A stretch of DNA of 18,441 nucleotides from DHVE2 group archaeon (GTDB lineage: Archaea; Thermoplasmatota; Thermoplasmata; Thermoplasmatales; Aciduliprofundaceae): NCBI GenBank assembly GCA_015522935.1, contig WALH01000023.1, positions 1-18,441 of the forward strand. The letters run 5' to 3'. Of the stretch, positions 7,344 through 13,302 are shown piece by piece (position 1 is the first letter of the stretch; each line of letters starts with the position of its first letter). The translations under genes were made by a program, and so were the position numbers. Under the pieces are notes generated by a model that saw only the letters and a list, made by a program, of their open reading frames with translations, made no database searches and was not told the DNA's origin.

Positions 7344-9140
7344 TTATGAGCTTGATTCAATTATCTTCTCTACTTTCTCCCTCAACTTCTCGCTCACAAT
7401 CCTCCCATCCACTTTTCCTCGTAGCTCCTTCATTGCAATGCCCATGAGCGGTTTGAACGCATTTTCTCTCCTTTCTCTTATAAATTCAATTTTATTTTTT
7501 ACTATTCTTTCTATAACTTCATCCACATTCACACTTTCTTTGAACTCAGAGAGTATATCCTCAAATTTCTCACCATTGCACATTCTAAGCACAATATCAT
7601 CCACCGCCTCCTTTGCGAATTTCCCCTCGTTCAGATATTTGAAGACTGGCTCGTAATCGATATCCCTGCATCCATTTATCATCGCTCTTGCCACGATCGT
7701 CGGGTATCCATATTTTTTCGCAATCTTTTCGAATTCATCCTCCATGCCCATATGGAGAATCTGCCATGCATCCTGTTCGCTTATTCCAAGGGATACCAAA
7801 TCTTTCACTCTCTCTTCGGGCATCTTTGGAAGCTCTCTCTTCAATTTTTCTATATAACTATTGGGAATTCTTATTGGTGGTATATCTGTCTCGGGGTACA
7901 TTCTCTCCGCGCCTGGAAGAGGACGCATGTAAATCGAGCTACCATCATCCTTCGGTGCTCGTGTTTCATCTGGAACTCCATGTATTGCCATCTTTGCTCT
8001 TTCAATAACCTTCTCCATTCCCAAACGAACCTTTTCCTCTGGGCCTGCAATTATGACGAAGGAATCATCATCTCCTAAATTTAATTTTTTCCTTATTTTT
8101 TCTACCTCCTTACCTGATATTCCGTACGCAGGTAACTCATCTCCATGAAATAAACCTCTAATTCCAATAACGCGAACTCTCTCTGCCAGTTCCCTTCCAA
8201 GCCTGAATTTATCACTTTTTAAAAGGCCTGCAAAACGTTCCAGTTTTAATCCTAAAACTACACCACCATTTTTTATTTCTCTTGCAATTATTTTACTTTT
8301 TGTATTGGTGAATATATCTGTAAGATCGTATATTTCCTTGTGAACTCTCGCATCTCTCTCTTTGAGAATCTCTGCAACCTCTTTTAACATTTCCTGCCTC
8401 TTCACCTCATTTTCCACCCACTTTGGAATCATGTTTAATTTAGAAACCCCTTTTATTTCAACCCTTCCCTGACCTGTGGATATATTCAAATCCTGCCTTA
8501 TTGTTCCCGCTCCACGACGCACTTTTTTTGTAGCTCTCAAAATATACCCTATTTTCTGTGCCACCTCTTTAACCTCCTCTCCGGATTTCATATCAGGTGA
8601 GGTGGCAATCTCTATGAGAGGAATACCGAGGCGATCTAAACGGTAAACCACATAATTATCCTTTTCTTCAATTTTTCTTGCAGCCTCCTCCTCCAAACAA
8701 ATTGTGGGTATTTTCACCCTTCCAAACTTCGTGTCCACATATCCATTCATTGCAACTAATGCAGTTCTCTGAAAACCAGATGTGTTTGAACCATCTATCA
8801 CAATCTTGCGCATTACATGAATCTCATCAACAATCTTAGCGTTGAGCATGAGTGACACTTTGAGTGCGGTTTCTATTGCTTCTAAATTCATCTCATGAGG
8901 AGGTTCCTCATCAAGTTCAACGAGACAGGAATTGTCGGTTATCTCATAAATGTACTTTCTCTTTTTCAAACTCTCCTCAACTGCAGCACGATCAACTTCA
9001 CCCATTTCGCTCTGTGTGGGCCGAAGGATCCTTATAACTTTTCCGATAACATTATCGCTCAGTCTAGAGTCGCAATCGCAGAACAGTTTTTTCGTGTTTA
9101 ATTGCTGATGAATTTCAATTCCACATTTCATACGAATCAC
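7344..9140 (-). CDS. gatE: Glu-tRNA(Gln) amidotransferase subunit E
   Basis: A 598-residue GatE. In archaea it binds Glu-tRNA(Gln), activates the glutamyl group with ATP and transfers ammonia delivered by GatD. The GatB-like cradle is marked by CGIEIHQQLNT at the N terminus, LFCDCDS, RKIVIDGSNTSGFQRT, YRLDRLGIPLIEIATSPDM and RRGAGTIRQDLNIS. An insertion at about 280-400 corresponds to the AspRS-like (GAD) domain that separates GatE from GatB. The last ~120 residues are the helical YqeY-type tail (…GIAMKELRGKVDGRIVSEKL). GTG 9140 is chosen because AGGAGGT lies seven bases upstream; the ATG three codons later is an alternative. The start overlaps the gatD stop (GTGA). Confidence 0.96.
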   Translation of the reverse strand: MIRMKCGIEIHQQLNTKKLFCDCDSRLSDNVIGKVIRILRPTQSEMGEVDRAAVEESLKKRKYIYEITDNSCLVELDEEPPHEMNLEAIETALKVSLMLNAKIVDEIHVMRKIVIDGSNTSGFQRTALVAMNGYVDTKFGRVKIPTICLEEEAARKIEEKDNYVVYRLDRLGIPLIEIATSPDMKSGEEVKEVAQKIGYILRATKKVRRGAGTIRQDLNISTGQGRVEIKGVSKLNMIPKWVENEVKRQEMLKEVAEILKERDARVHKEIYDLTDIFTNTKSKIIAREIKNGGVVLGLKLERFAGLLKSDKFRLGRELAERVRVIGIRGLFHGDELPAYGISGKEVEKIRKKLNLGDDDSFVIIAGPEEKVRLGMEKVIERAKMAIHGVPDETRAPKDDGSSIYMRPLPGAERMYPETDIPPIRIPNSYIEKLKRELPKMPEERVKDLVSLGISEQDAWQILHMGMEDEFEKIAKKYGYPTIVARAMINGCRDIDYEPVFKYLNEGKFAKEAVDDIVLRMCNGEKFEDILSEFKESVNVDEVIERIVKNKIEFIRERRENAFKPLMGIAMKELRGKVDGRIVSEKLREKVEKIIESSS

Positions 9141-10369
9141 TCCAGAAACCTCCTGTTGGAAATCTCCCCTCTCAAATTCTCACGCATTAATTTTTTCACC
9201 TTGCTCAAATCATAATTACCAAGAAGCCACATTAGTTTCACATAAGCAACTTCGGGAAGCATATCCTCAAGAGGAATAACACCAGCATTTTTCAGTTCTC
9301 TTCCGGTGGAATACACATTGAGATTCACCCTGCCGTAAAGACACTGAGATGTCATACCCACCACCACACCATCCCTTATGTTCTTTCGCAGGATGGGTAA
9401 TAAATCAGATGAAACATGACCAAGGCCTGTTCCCATTATTATTGCGCCATGCATTCCATCTAACAGTGATTCTAAGAGATCCGATTTCATCCCGGGATAG
9501 AAATAGATCAGCGAGACCTTTTCGTCCATTTTATCCCTCAGAACTAATTTATCATCTCTTTTCCTGTATTCGCCATAGAATTTCACTTCTTCACCAACTT
9601 CTCCCATTGGCCTCGAATTCACACTTTTAAATGCATCTCTTCGCGAAGTGTGCATTTTTCTTACTCTTGTTCCTCGATGAATTAAGCATTTATCATCGCT
9701 GCTTGTGGCGTGCATAACAACCACGACCTCGCCTAAATCAGTTTTGGCAACCTTGACCGCGGATATCAAATTCATATACGCATCACTGCTTGGTCTGTCA
9801 GAAGATCTCTGGGAACCCACTAAAACCACGGGAAATGGCAATTTTTCAAGCATGAATGATAAAGATGCGGAAGTGTAACTCATTGTATCCGTGCCATGTG
9901 GAATCACAATTCCATTTGAGAATTTTGCCTCATCTTTTATTTTTCTCGCAATTTTTATCCAGTATTCTGGCTTCATATCCTCGCTGAGAATGTTGAAGAC
10001 CATTTCCGCCCTTATATTCGCTTCTTTCACTATTTCCGGCACAGTGAATATGAAATCCTCCGCGGTTAATGCAGGATTTACGGCTCCTGTTTTGTAATCC
10101 ACGTAACTTGCAATTGTACCTCCTGTACCTATTATTGAAATGGTGGGTAAACCTTTCAAGTTCTTTATCTCCCCCCTTCTTTCTCTTTCTTTCCTCTCTC
10201 CTTTTCTTATGAGTCTTATTTCCTTCGCAATTACGCCCACGTTGTAGCCGTTATCTAATTTTATAACAACAATATTACCCTCACCATACTCGGGTCTCGG
10301 AAGAAGAATTCCCCGTACAGATCCTTTAGAGGTTGCAACCTCCACATAGTCTCCGGGTTCAATATTCAT
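9137..10369 (-). CDS. gatD: Glu-tRNA(Gln) amidotransferase subunit D
   Basis: A 410-residue GatD, the glutaminase/asparaginase partner of GatE that releases ammonia for Gln-tRNA(Gln) synthesis. Residues 1-60 form the small barrel-like domain typical of GatD (GDYVEVATSKGSVRG, GYNVGVIAKEIRLI). A charged linker (KGERKERERRGE) leads into the type I asparaginase domain, which shows IGTGGTIAS (catalytic Thr85), IPHGTDTMSYTSAS (Thr160, Asp161) and RVRKMHTSRRDAFKS (Lys238), a complete active site. The frame opens at TTG 10387, but ATG 10369 is preferred because a TATA-like box is centred 24.5 nt before it. First gene of a gatD-gatE operon, with a 4-base overlap into gatE. Confidence 0.95.
   Translation of the reverse strand: MNIEPGDYVEVATSKGSVRGILLPRPEYGEGNIVVIKLDNGYNVGVIAKEIRLIRKGERKERERRGEIKNLKGLPTISIIGTGGTIASYVDYKTGAVNPALTAEDFIFTVPEIVKEANIRAEMVFNILSEDMKPEYWIKIARKIKDEAKFSNGIVIPHGTDTMSYTSASLSFMLEKLPFPVVLVGSQRSSDRPSSDAYMNLISAVKVAKTDLGEVVVVMHATSSDDKCLIHRGTRVRKMHTSRRDAFKSVNSRPMGEVGEEVKFYGEYRKRDDKLVLRDKMDEKVSLIYFYPGMKSDLLESLLDGMHGAIIMGTGLGHVSSDLLPILRKNIRDGVVVGMTSQCLYGRVNLNVYSTGRELKNAGVIPLEDMLPEVAYVKLMWLLGNYDLSKVKKLMRENLRGEISNRRFLE
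9148..9154 (-). promoter_or_regulatory. Shine-Dalgarno of gatE
   Basis: Minus-strand AGGAGGT inside the last codons of gatD, seven bases before GTG. It decides for the GTG start and supports translation coupled to gatD. Confidence 0.7.
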
Positions 10370-10574
10370 ACTCCGTGATTGTTGCAAGGGTTTTAATTCT
10401 TTCCTCCGTTCTCGTTAAAATAATTAGTGAAAATTTTTATTTGATGAATAGATATATCAAGCTTACAATGAGGTCTTTACATTTATACTATAGAAAACTA
10501 TTTTTAACAGTTTTGCATTGATGTAATATGTGAATAAGTATAGTTGTTTCACCCATTTGAATGGTTGCAAGGGT
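10332..10574. repeat. three GTTGCAA copies around the gatD / SHOCT divergent promoters
   Basis: GTTGCAA occurs at 10332-10338 (centre of the 14-bp palindrome GAGGTTGCAACCTC, 10329-10342, inside early gatD), at 10381-10387 and at 10564-10570. The last two extend to an identical 11-mer, GTTGCAAGGGT. A further palindrome, CCATTTGAATGG (10553-10564), abuts the third copy. The rest of 10397-10580 is AT-rich, with no ORF I can support. Confidence 0.45.
10381..10396 (-). promoter_or_regulatory. gatD promoter with adjacent GTTGCAAGGGT element
   Basis: The minus-strand core TTAAAA (10391-10396) has leaderless spacing to ATG 10369. The 11-bp element at 10381-10391, just downstream of the TATA-like core, recurs exactly at 10564-10574. 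Confidence 0.45.
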
Positions 10575-10596
10575 AATGGCTCTCATACATGCGTAT

Positions 10597-10604
10597 CTTT
10601 TATT
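10597..10604 (+). promoter_or_regulatory. TATA-like box of the SHOCT gene cluster
   Basis: CTTTTATT predicts initiation near 10627, leaving a short leader that carries GAGGTG (10638-10643) seven bases before ATG 10651. Confidence 0.4.
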
Positions 10605-10650
10605 CGCCTGCGTTTCAAAAGTGTGACAAAGAAAAAAGAGGTGTGAGAAG

Positions 10651-11022
10651 ATGTGGGAAAAGAAGTTAAAGTTAGAGCCGACGGATTTTCGTGTTGGACT
10701 TTTTCTCACAACGTTTTCATTTTTCTTCTTTTTGATATTCCTTTCAGCTATTTACTGGAATTTTACGGTTTATGGTTGTGTATCCTCAGCTTGGGCGGAT
10801 GGTTTGGGGTTCAGTCTTGCTTTTTTCTTCTTAGGGATACTCATCTTAAACTTGGCATTTAAAACTGAACAGCAAAGGATTTCCGAATGGGAAACTTCAA
10901 CAGGAACAAAGGATGAAGAGATAATCGCTCGCTTGAACAAGCTCAAAATCCTGCTGGAAGGAGGATATATTAATGAGGACGATTATGAGGAGAAAAAGAG
11001 GGAGATACTCCGGGGGTTGTGA
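10651..11022 (+). CDS. SHOCT-domain membrane protein 1
   Basis: A 123-residue protein. A charged N terminus is followed by two hydrophobic segments (about residues 15-35 and 52-70, very Phe-rich), then a polar linker and a C-terminal SHOCT (short C-terminal) domain at about 90-123, with the signature LLEGGYINEDDYEEKKREIL. SHOCT domains are short helical modules found at the ends of many prokaryotic membrane and cytoplasmic proteins; in some cases they mediate oligomerisation. The exact function is unknown. ATG 10651 is supported by GAGGTG with seven-base spacing. It leads a plus-strand cluster with a paralogue at 11065 and a coiled-coil protein at 11587. Confidence 0.85.
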   Translation: MWEKKLKLEPTDFRVGLFLTTFSFFFFLIFLSAIYWNFTVYGCVSSAWADGLGFSLAFFFLGILILNLAFKTEQQRISEWETSTGTKDEEIIARLNKLKILLEGGYINEDDYEEKKREILRGL

Positions 11023-11064
11023 AGTAAGGAAAAGAAAAAAACTAAAAAAGGAGGAATGATAAGA

Positions 11065-11490
11065 ATGGGCGTACTAAAAATGTACTTGGGTGGTGCGTTG
11101 ATAGCAATATTTGGTATTATAACGATACTTGTGGGCTTTGTTGTGGGCATAGCCGCAGTTGCTCAGAATAGTGAAGGAGTTTGCTTGACGGGAATTGTGA
11201 TTATCGTAATCGGATTTATCATCTACGCTATCGGCAAGTTCTATGTTGGAGTATCGAAGAGGACCACACCCGTGATAATGGTGGAAGGAAAGGACAAATC
11301 AAGGAAACAATCTCTCCCACCGCCACCACCTCCAAGTTATGGAAATACATCAAGTTATTCGTATCGTGCAGGAGATTCAAAAGAAGATATTGAGGAGAAA
11401 ATAAGAAAGCTCAGGAGACTTTATGATGATGGTTTGATATCCGAGGAGGAATACGAGGAGAAGAAAAAAGAACTTCTTGAACGGTTGTGA
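11065..11490 (+). CDS. SHOCT-domain membrane protein 2 with poly-proline linker
   Basis: A 141-residue paralogue-like partner of the preceding gene. Helices lie at about residues 8-30 and 40-60, followed by a basic region (KGKDKSR-type), a run of six prolines (SLPPPPPP) with Tyr/Ser-rich sequence, and a C-terminal SHOCT domain (about 107-141: LRRLYDDGLISEEEYEEKKKELLERL in outline). The two SHOCT domains differ but align over their YEEKK cores. ATG 11056 is one base from GGAGG (11050-11054) and so too close; ATG 11065, ten bases away, is preferred. The 42-bp gap to the previous stop suggests a shared transcript. Confidence 0.85.
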   Translation: MGVLKMYLGGALIAIFGIITILVGFVVGIAAVAQNSEGVCLTGIVIIVIGFIIYAIGKFYVGVSKRTTPVIMVEGKDKSRKQSLPPPPPPSYGNTSSYSYRAGDSKEDIEEKIRKLRRLYDDGLISEEEYEEKKKELLERL

Positions 11491-11533
11491 TGACAATGAA
11501 CTTGGAGGTATGTACTGAATCTTAAAAAGAGGA

Positions 11534-11572
11534 ATGAGAAAGGTAATATGTCCTTACTGTGGAGCGTATTGA
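11534..11572 (+). pseudogene. 12-codon zinc-knuckle fragment (MRKVICPYCGAY)
   Basis: Between the second SHOCT gene and the coiled-coil gene, ATG 11534 opens a frame reading MRKVICPYCGAY, then TGA. CPYCGA is the first half of a typical archaeal zinc ribbon. The only nearby ribosome-binding site (GAGG, 11529-11532) is one base away, too close to be efficient. It is most likely the relic of a zinc-ribbon domain whose remainder is gone, or a very short peptide. The downstream coiled-coil gene is in another frame. Confidence 0.35.
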
Positions 11573-11586
11573 AATGAGGTGATAGA

Positions 11587-11895
11587 ATGGAGGAAAAAGA
11601 AATAGAAAGTATAATACGGAGTATAGCGGATGAAGAAAAATCGCTTTTAATAGAAGCACTGAGAGACATAAAACATTCGATACCTTCGGATGAGATGAGG
11701 GCGATTATGGCATTTGCATTAAGCCAGTTGCTAACACTGAGAAACAGCGTGTCCGAGTTGAAAAGTGAGGTTGATGAACTTAAATACAAGTATATGGATG
11801 TATGCGATCATCTTAATGATGTGGATCTTTCAGTTGAAGAGATACGGGCTAATATAGATGAATTGGAGGAGAAGATCAGCCGTTTGATGAAGTGA
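11587..11895 (+). CDS. small acidic coiled-coil protein
   Basis: A 102-residue soluble protein of no family I recognise. Residues 1-45 are helical and mixed-charge (EKEIESIIRSIADEEKSLLIEALRD). Residues 48-102 show heptad spacing of Leu/Val/Ile (LLTLRNSVSELKSEVDELKYKY, then VEEIRANIDELEEKISRL), so a coiled coil is likely. One Cys, no membrane segment. A strong GAGGTGAT (11576-11583) stands three bases before ATG 11587. It is the third gene after the two SHOCT genes, about 96 bp behind the second and in the same direction, so it may be co-transcribed. A scaffold or adaptor role is only inferred from shape. Confidence 0.8.
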   Translation: MEEKEIESIIRSIADEEKSLLIEALRDIKHSIPSDEMRAIMAFALSQLLTLRNSVSELKSEVDELKYKYMDVCDHLNDVDLSVEEIRANIDELEEKISRLMK

Positions 11896-11940
11896 TGAGA
11901 GGATGCAGAATGACAACGCACCAGCTATAAACATCGAACC

Positions 11941-11950
11941 ATTATTTTTT
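11941..11950 (+). terminator. T-rich tract after the SHOCT/coiled-coil cluster
   Basis: ATTATTTTTT about 50 nt past the coiled-coil stop could end that transcript before the osmC-like promoter. No hairpin is seen. Confidence 0.3.
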
Positions 11951-11981
11951 ACGTTCCTGAATGCTGTAAATAGTGCAAACA

Positions 11982-11989
11982 TTTTTATC
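11982..11989 (+). promoter_or_regulatory. TATA-like box of the OsmC-like gene
   Basis: TTTTTATC is centred 25.5 nt before ATG 12011, which suggests a leaderless mRNA. GGCGGG just before the ATG (12004-12009) is too close for normal SD use. Confidence 0.45.
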
Positions 11990-12010
11990 TTTCATGAAAT
12001 TTAGGCGGGT

Positions 12011-12418
12011 ATGAGCGTGAAGGTTACCCTCAGGCACATTGAAGGAATGCGTTTCATAGGTGAGACTGAAAACCACTCAGTGGTTCTGGAATCTGATTAT
12101 CTCAAGGTTCAGAAATCTGTAGCTCCCATGGAAGTATTCCTTCTTTCGCTAGGTGGATGCACCGGAATGGACGTGGTTGCAATTCTCATGAAGATGAAAC
12201 AGCCGCCTAAAAAATTTGAGATATACATTGAAGGTGAGCGTGCTAAAGAGCACCCGAAGGTTTACACTCACGTGAAAATAAAGTATGTGCTCTATGGTGT
12301 AGAATATCAAAAGGCTGAGAAGGCTGTGAGATTATCGCAGGAGCGCTACTGCCCGGTCAGTGCAATGCTCAGAAGAAGTGGTTGCGTGCTGGATTATGAA
12401 GTTGAAGTTAAACCCTGA
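12011..12418 (+). CDS. OsmC/Ohr-family thiol peroxidase-like protein
   Basis: A 135-residue single-domain OsmC-type protein. OsmC and Ohr dimers reduce organic hydroperoxides with a reactive Cys pair. Here the pair is Cys50 in LSLGGCTGMDVV and Cys114 in ERYCPVSAML, both in the expected contexts. An extra Cys125 follows. The SVAPMEVFLLSLGGC stretch corresponds to the usual 'SP.ELLLAALGAC' helix. The sequence looks closer to the YhfA-like/OsmC branch than to Ohr, so the substrate is uncertain. It is probably transcribed alone from its own TATA-like box. Its last 11 bp overlap the 3' end of the small membrane-protein gene on the other strand. Confidence 0.9.
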   Translation: MSVKVTLRHIEGMRFIGETENHSVVLESDYLKVQKSVAPMEVFLLSLGGCTGMDVVAILMKMKQPPKKFEIYIEGERAKEHPKVYTHVKIKYVLYGVEYQKAEKAVRLSQERYCPVSAMLRRSGCVLDYEVEVKP

Positions 12419-12563
12419 GTATACCCGCCAAGATCAAAATGAGAAAGATGAAGCCAATAACAATCAATATTGTTCCTGCAATCTGCCCCCATAGAAGGAG
12501 TTTGTAAAGTCTTATTCTTTCCTCTTTGCTCATCTCGTACATTTCAGGTGTTGGCCTTCGCAT
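12408..12563 (-). CDS. tiny single-helix membrane protein coupled to atpD
   Basis: About 51 residues if started at ATG 12563 (GAGG four bases upstream), or 44 at ATG 12542, one base after the atpD stop (TGA-A-ATG). Either start implies coupling to atpD. The N-terminal part is charged (PTPEMYEMSKEERIRLYK), followed by one strong hydrophobic helix (about residues 23-49, WGQIAGTILIVIGFIFLILI). No family recognised. The position behind an ATPase stalk subunit invites the idea of a small accessory membrane peptide, but nothing in the sequence shows it. Its 3' end overlaps the osmC-like gene by 11 bp. Confidence 0.65.
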   Translation of the reverse strand: MRRPTPEMYEMSKEERIRLYKLLLWGQIAGTILIVIGFIFLILILAGILRV

Positions 12564-13194
12564 TCTCCCTCGCCGCCAGAATTGCTTTGATTCTCTTCCT
12601 CCTGAAGAAATCCTCGCGTTCCCTTTCATCCAGAATTAGTTCTATGTATTTCTCTGTGGCTTCAAATCTTGGAATGAAAATATGCTCAAGTGCATTAACC
12701 CTTCTTTTCGTCTTCTCAATTTCCATTGCTAAGTCTTCAATGGTACCTTCTACCTCAGCTAATTTCACCATATCCTTCAAAACGTTTTTAAATTTCAGAG
12801 TAGCCTCATCCAACTTGGCTGAAGTGTGCAAAAAACCGTAATTTAAATCTTTCTCCCTCTCAACGATCTCCATCTGTGGAGTTAAAACACCCATAATGTT
12901 CATTGTTGTTGTCTCGACATCACCGAACCTTTCAATTTGTCTTGCGACATCTTCCACATTGGTTTTGCCCATTATCATTTCTGCCTCAATTAAACTCTGA
13001 TACGCCTCTTTCAACTCCTTCTCCACCTTGTTTCTGAGATTATTGCGGAGATCAATTATCTTAAAGAATTCTGCTATGAGCGAATCCCTTTTCTCGCTGA
13101 GCAACTTATGCCCATTCTTTGCAAGTTCCTTTTTTCTTCGTATTTCCAAGAGGAACATTCTGGTGGGCTTTACGCCCTCAATAATCTCAGTCAT
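12544..13194 (-). CDS. atpD: A-type (archaeal V-type) ATP synthase subunit D
   Basis: A 216-residue subunit D, the coiled-coil central shaft of the A-ATPase that turns inside the A3B3 head and couples proton flow to ATP synthesis. The N-terminal family signature is present (VKPTRMFLLEIRRKKELAKNG in outline, then GHKLLSEKRDSL), and the C-terminal half is a long charged helix with the conserved TKRRVNALEHIFIPRFE. The length is normal for the family. The frame opens upstream at 13254, but ATG 13194 fits the usual N terminus and a TATA-like box 26.5 nt upstream. No other ATPase subunit gene occurs in the window, so atpD is apart from the main atp cluster, at least on this segment. A tiny membrane-protein gene follows with overlap. 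Confidence 0.92.
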   Translation of the reverse strand: MTEIIEGVKPTRMFLLEIRRKKELAKNGHKLLSEKRDSLIAEFFKIIDLRNNLRNKVEKELKEAYQSLIEAEMIMGKTNVEDVARQIERFGDVETTTMNIMGVLTPQMEIVEREKDLNYGFLHTSAKLDEATLKFKNVLKDMVKLAEVEGTIEDLAMEIEKTKRRVNALEHIFIPRFEATEKYIELILDEREREDFFRRKRIKAILAARENAKANT

Positions 13195-13216
13195 CGAAAG
13201 GTGAATGAGTTTTTCC

Positions 13217-13225
13217 ATTAATATC
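13217..13225 (-). promoter_or_regulatory. TATA-like box of atpD
   Basis: Minus-strand GATATTAAT at leaderless distance from ATG 13194. There is no SD before that ATG (…TCACCTTTCG). Confidence 0.4.
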
Positions 13226-13260
13226 TTTTTGGCGAGACGAGAAAAGGTACCCAATGTGTT

Positions 13261-13295
13261 AAAAAGGCAAGCAAAAACATCAAAAAAGAGAAAAA
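13261..13295 (-). terminator. multi-T-tract terminator of the C25 protease gene
   Basis: Read on the minus strand, four T runs of 5-6 bases (13291-13295, 13282-13287, 13273-13277, 13261-13265) follow the protease stop within 45 nt. This is typical of archaeal intrinsic termination without a stem, and it would insulate atpD. Confidence 0.6.
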
Positions 13296-13302
13296 GATAA
13301 AT

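Noticed and set aside
10468..10521. 17-codon frame in the gatD-SHOCT intergenic region
   Set aside because: It has no ribosome-binding site and AT-rich chance composition.
10488..10709. 73-codon minus-strand frame across the SHOCT promoter
   Set aside because: It overlaps the start of a well-supported gene and its promoter, and has low-complexity His/Phe/Ser content without an SD.
11891..11960. C/D-box sRNA-like arrangement (GTGATGA … CTGA)
   Set aside because: The outer boxes can be matched, but no convincing internal D'/C' pair or terminal stem is visible, and the first box overlaps a coding end.
11903..12004. 33-codon ORF between the coiled-coil and osmC-like genes
   Set aside because: It covers both the T-rich tract and the osmC-like promoter, shows no protein-like pattern, and its SD-like bases are too close to the ATG.
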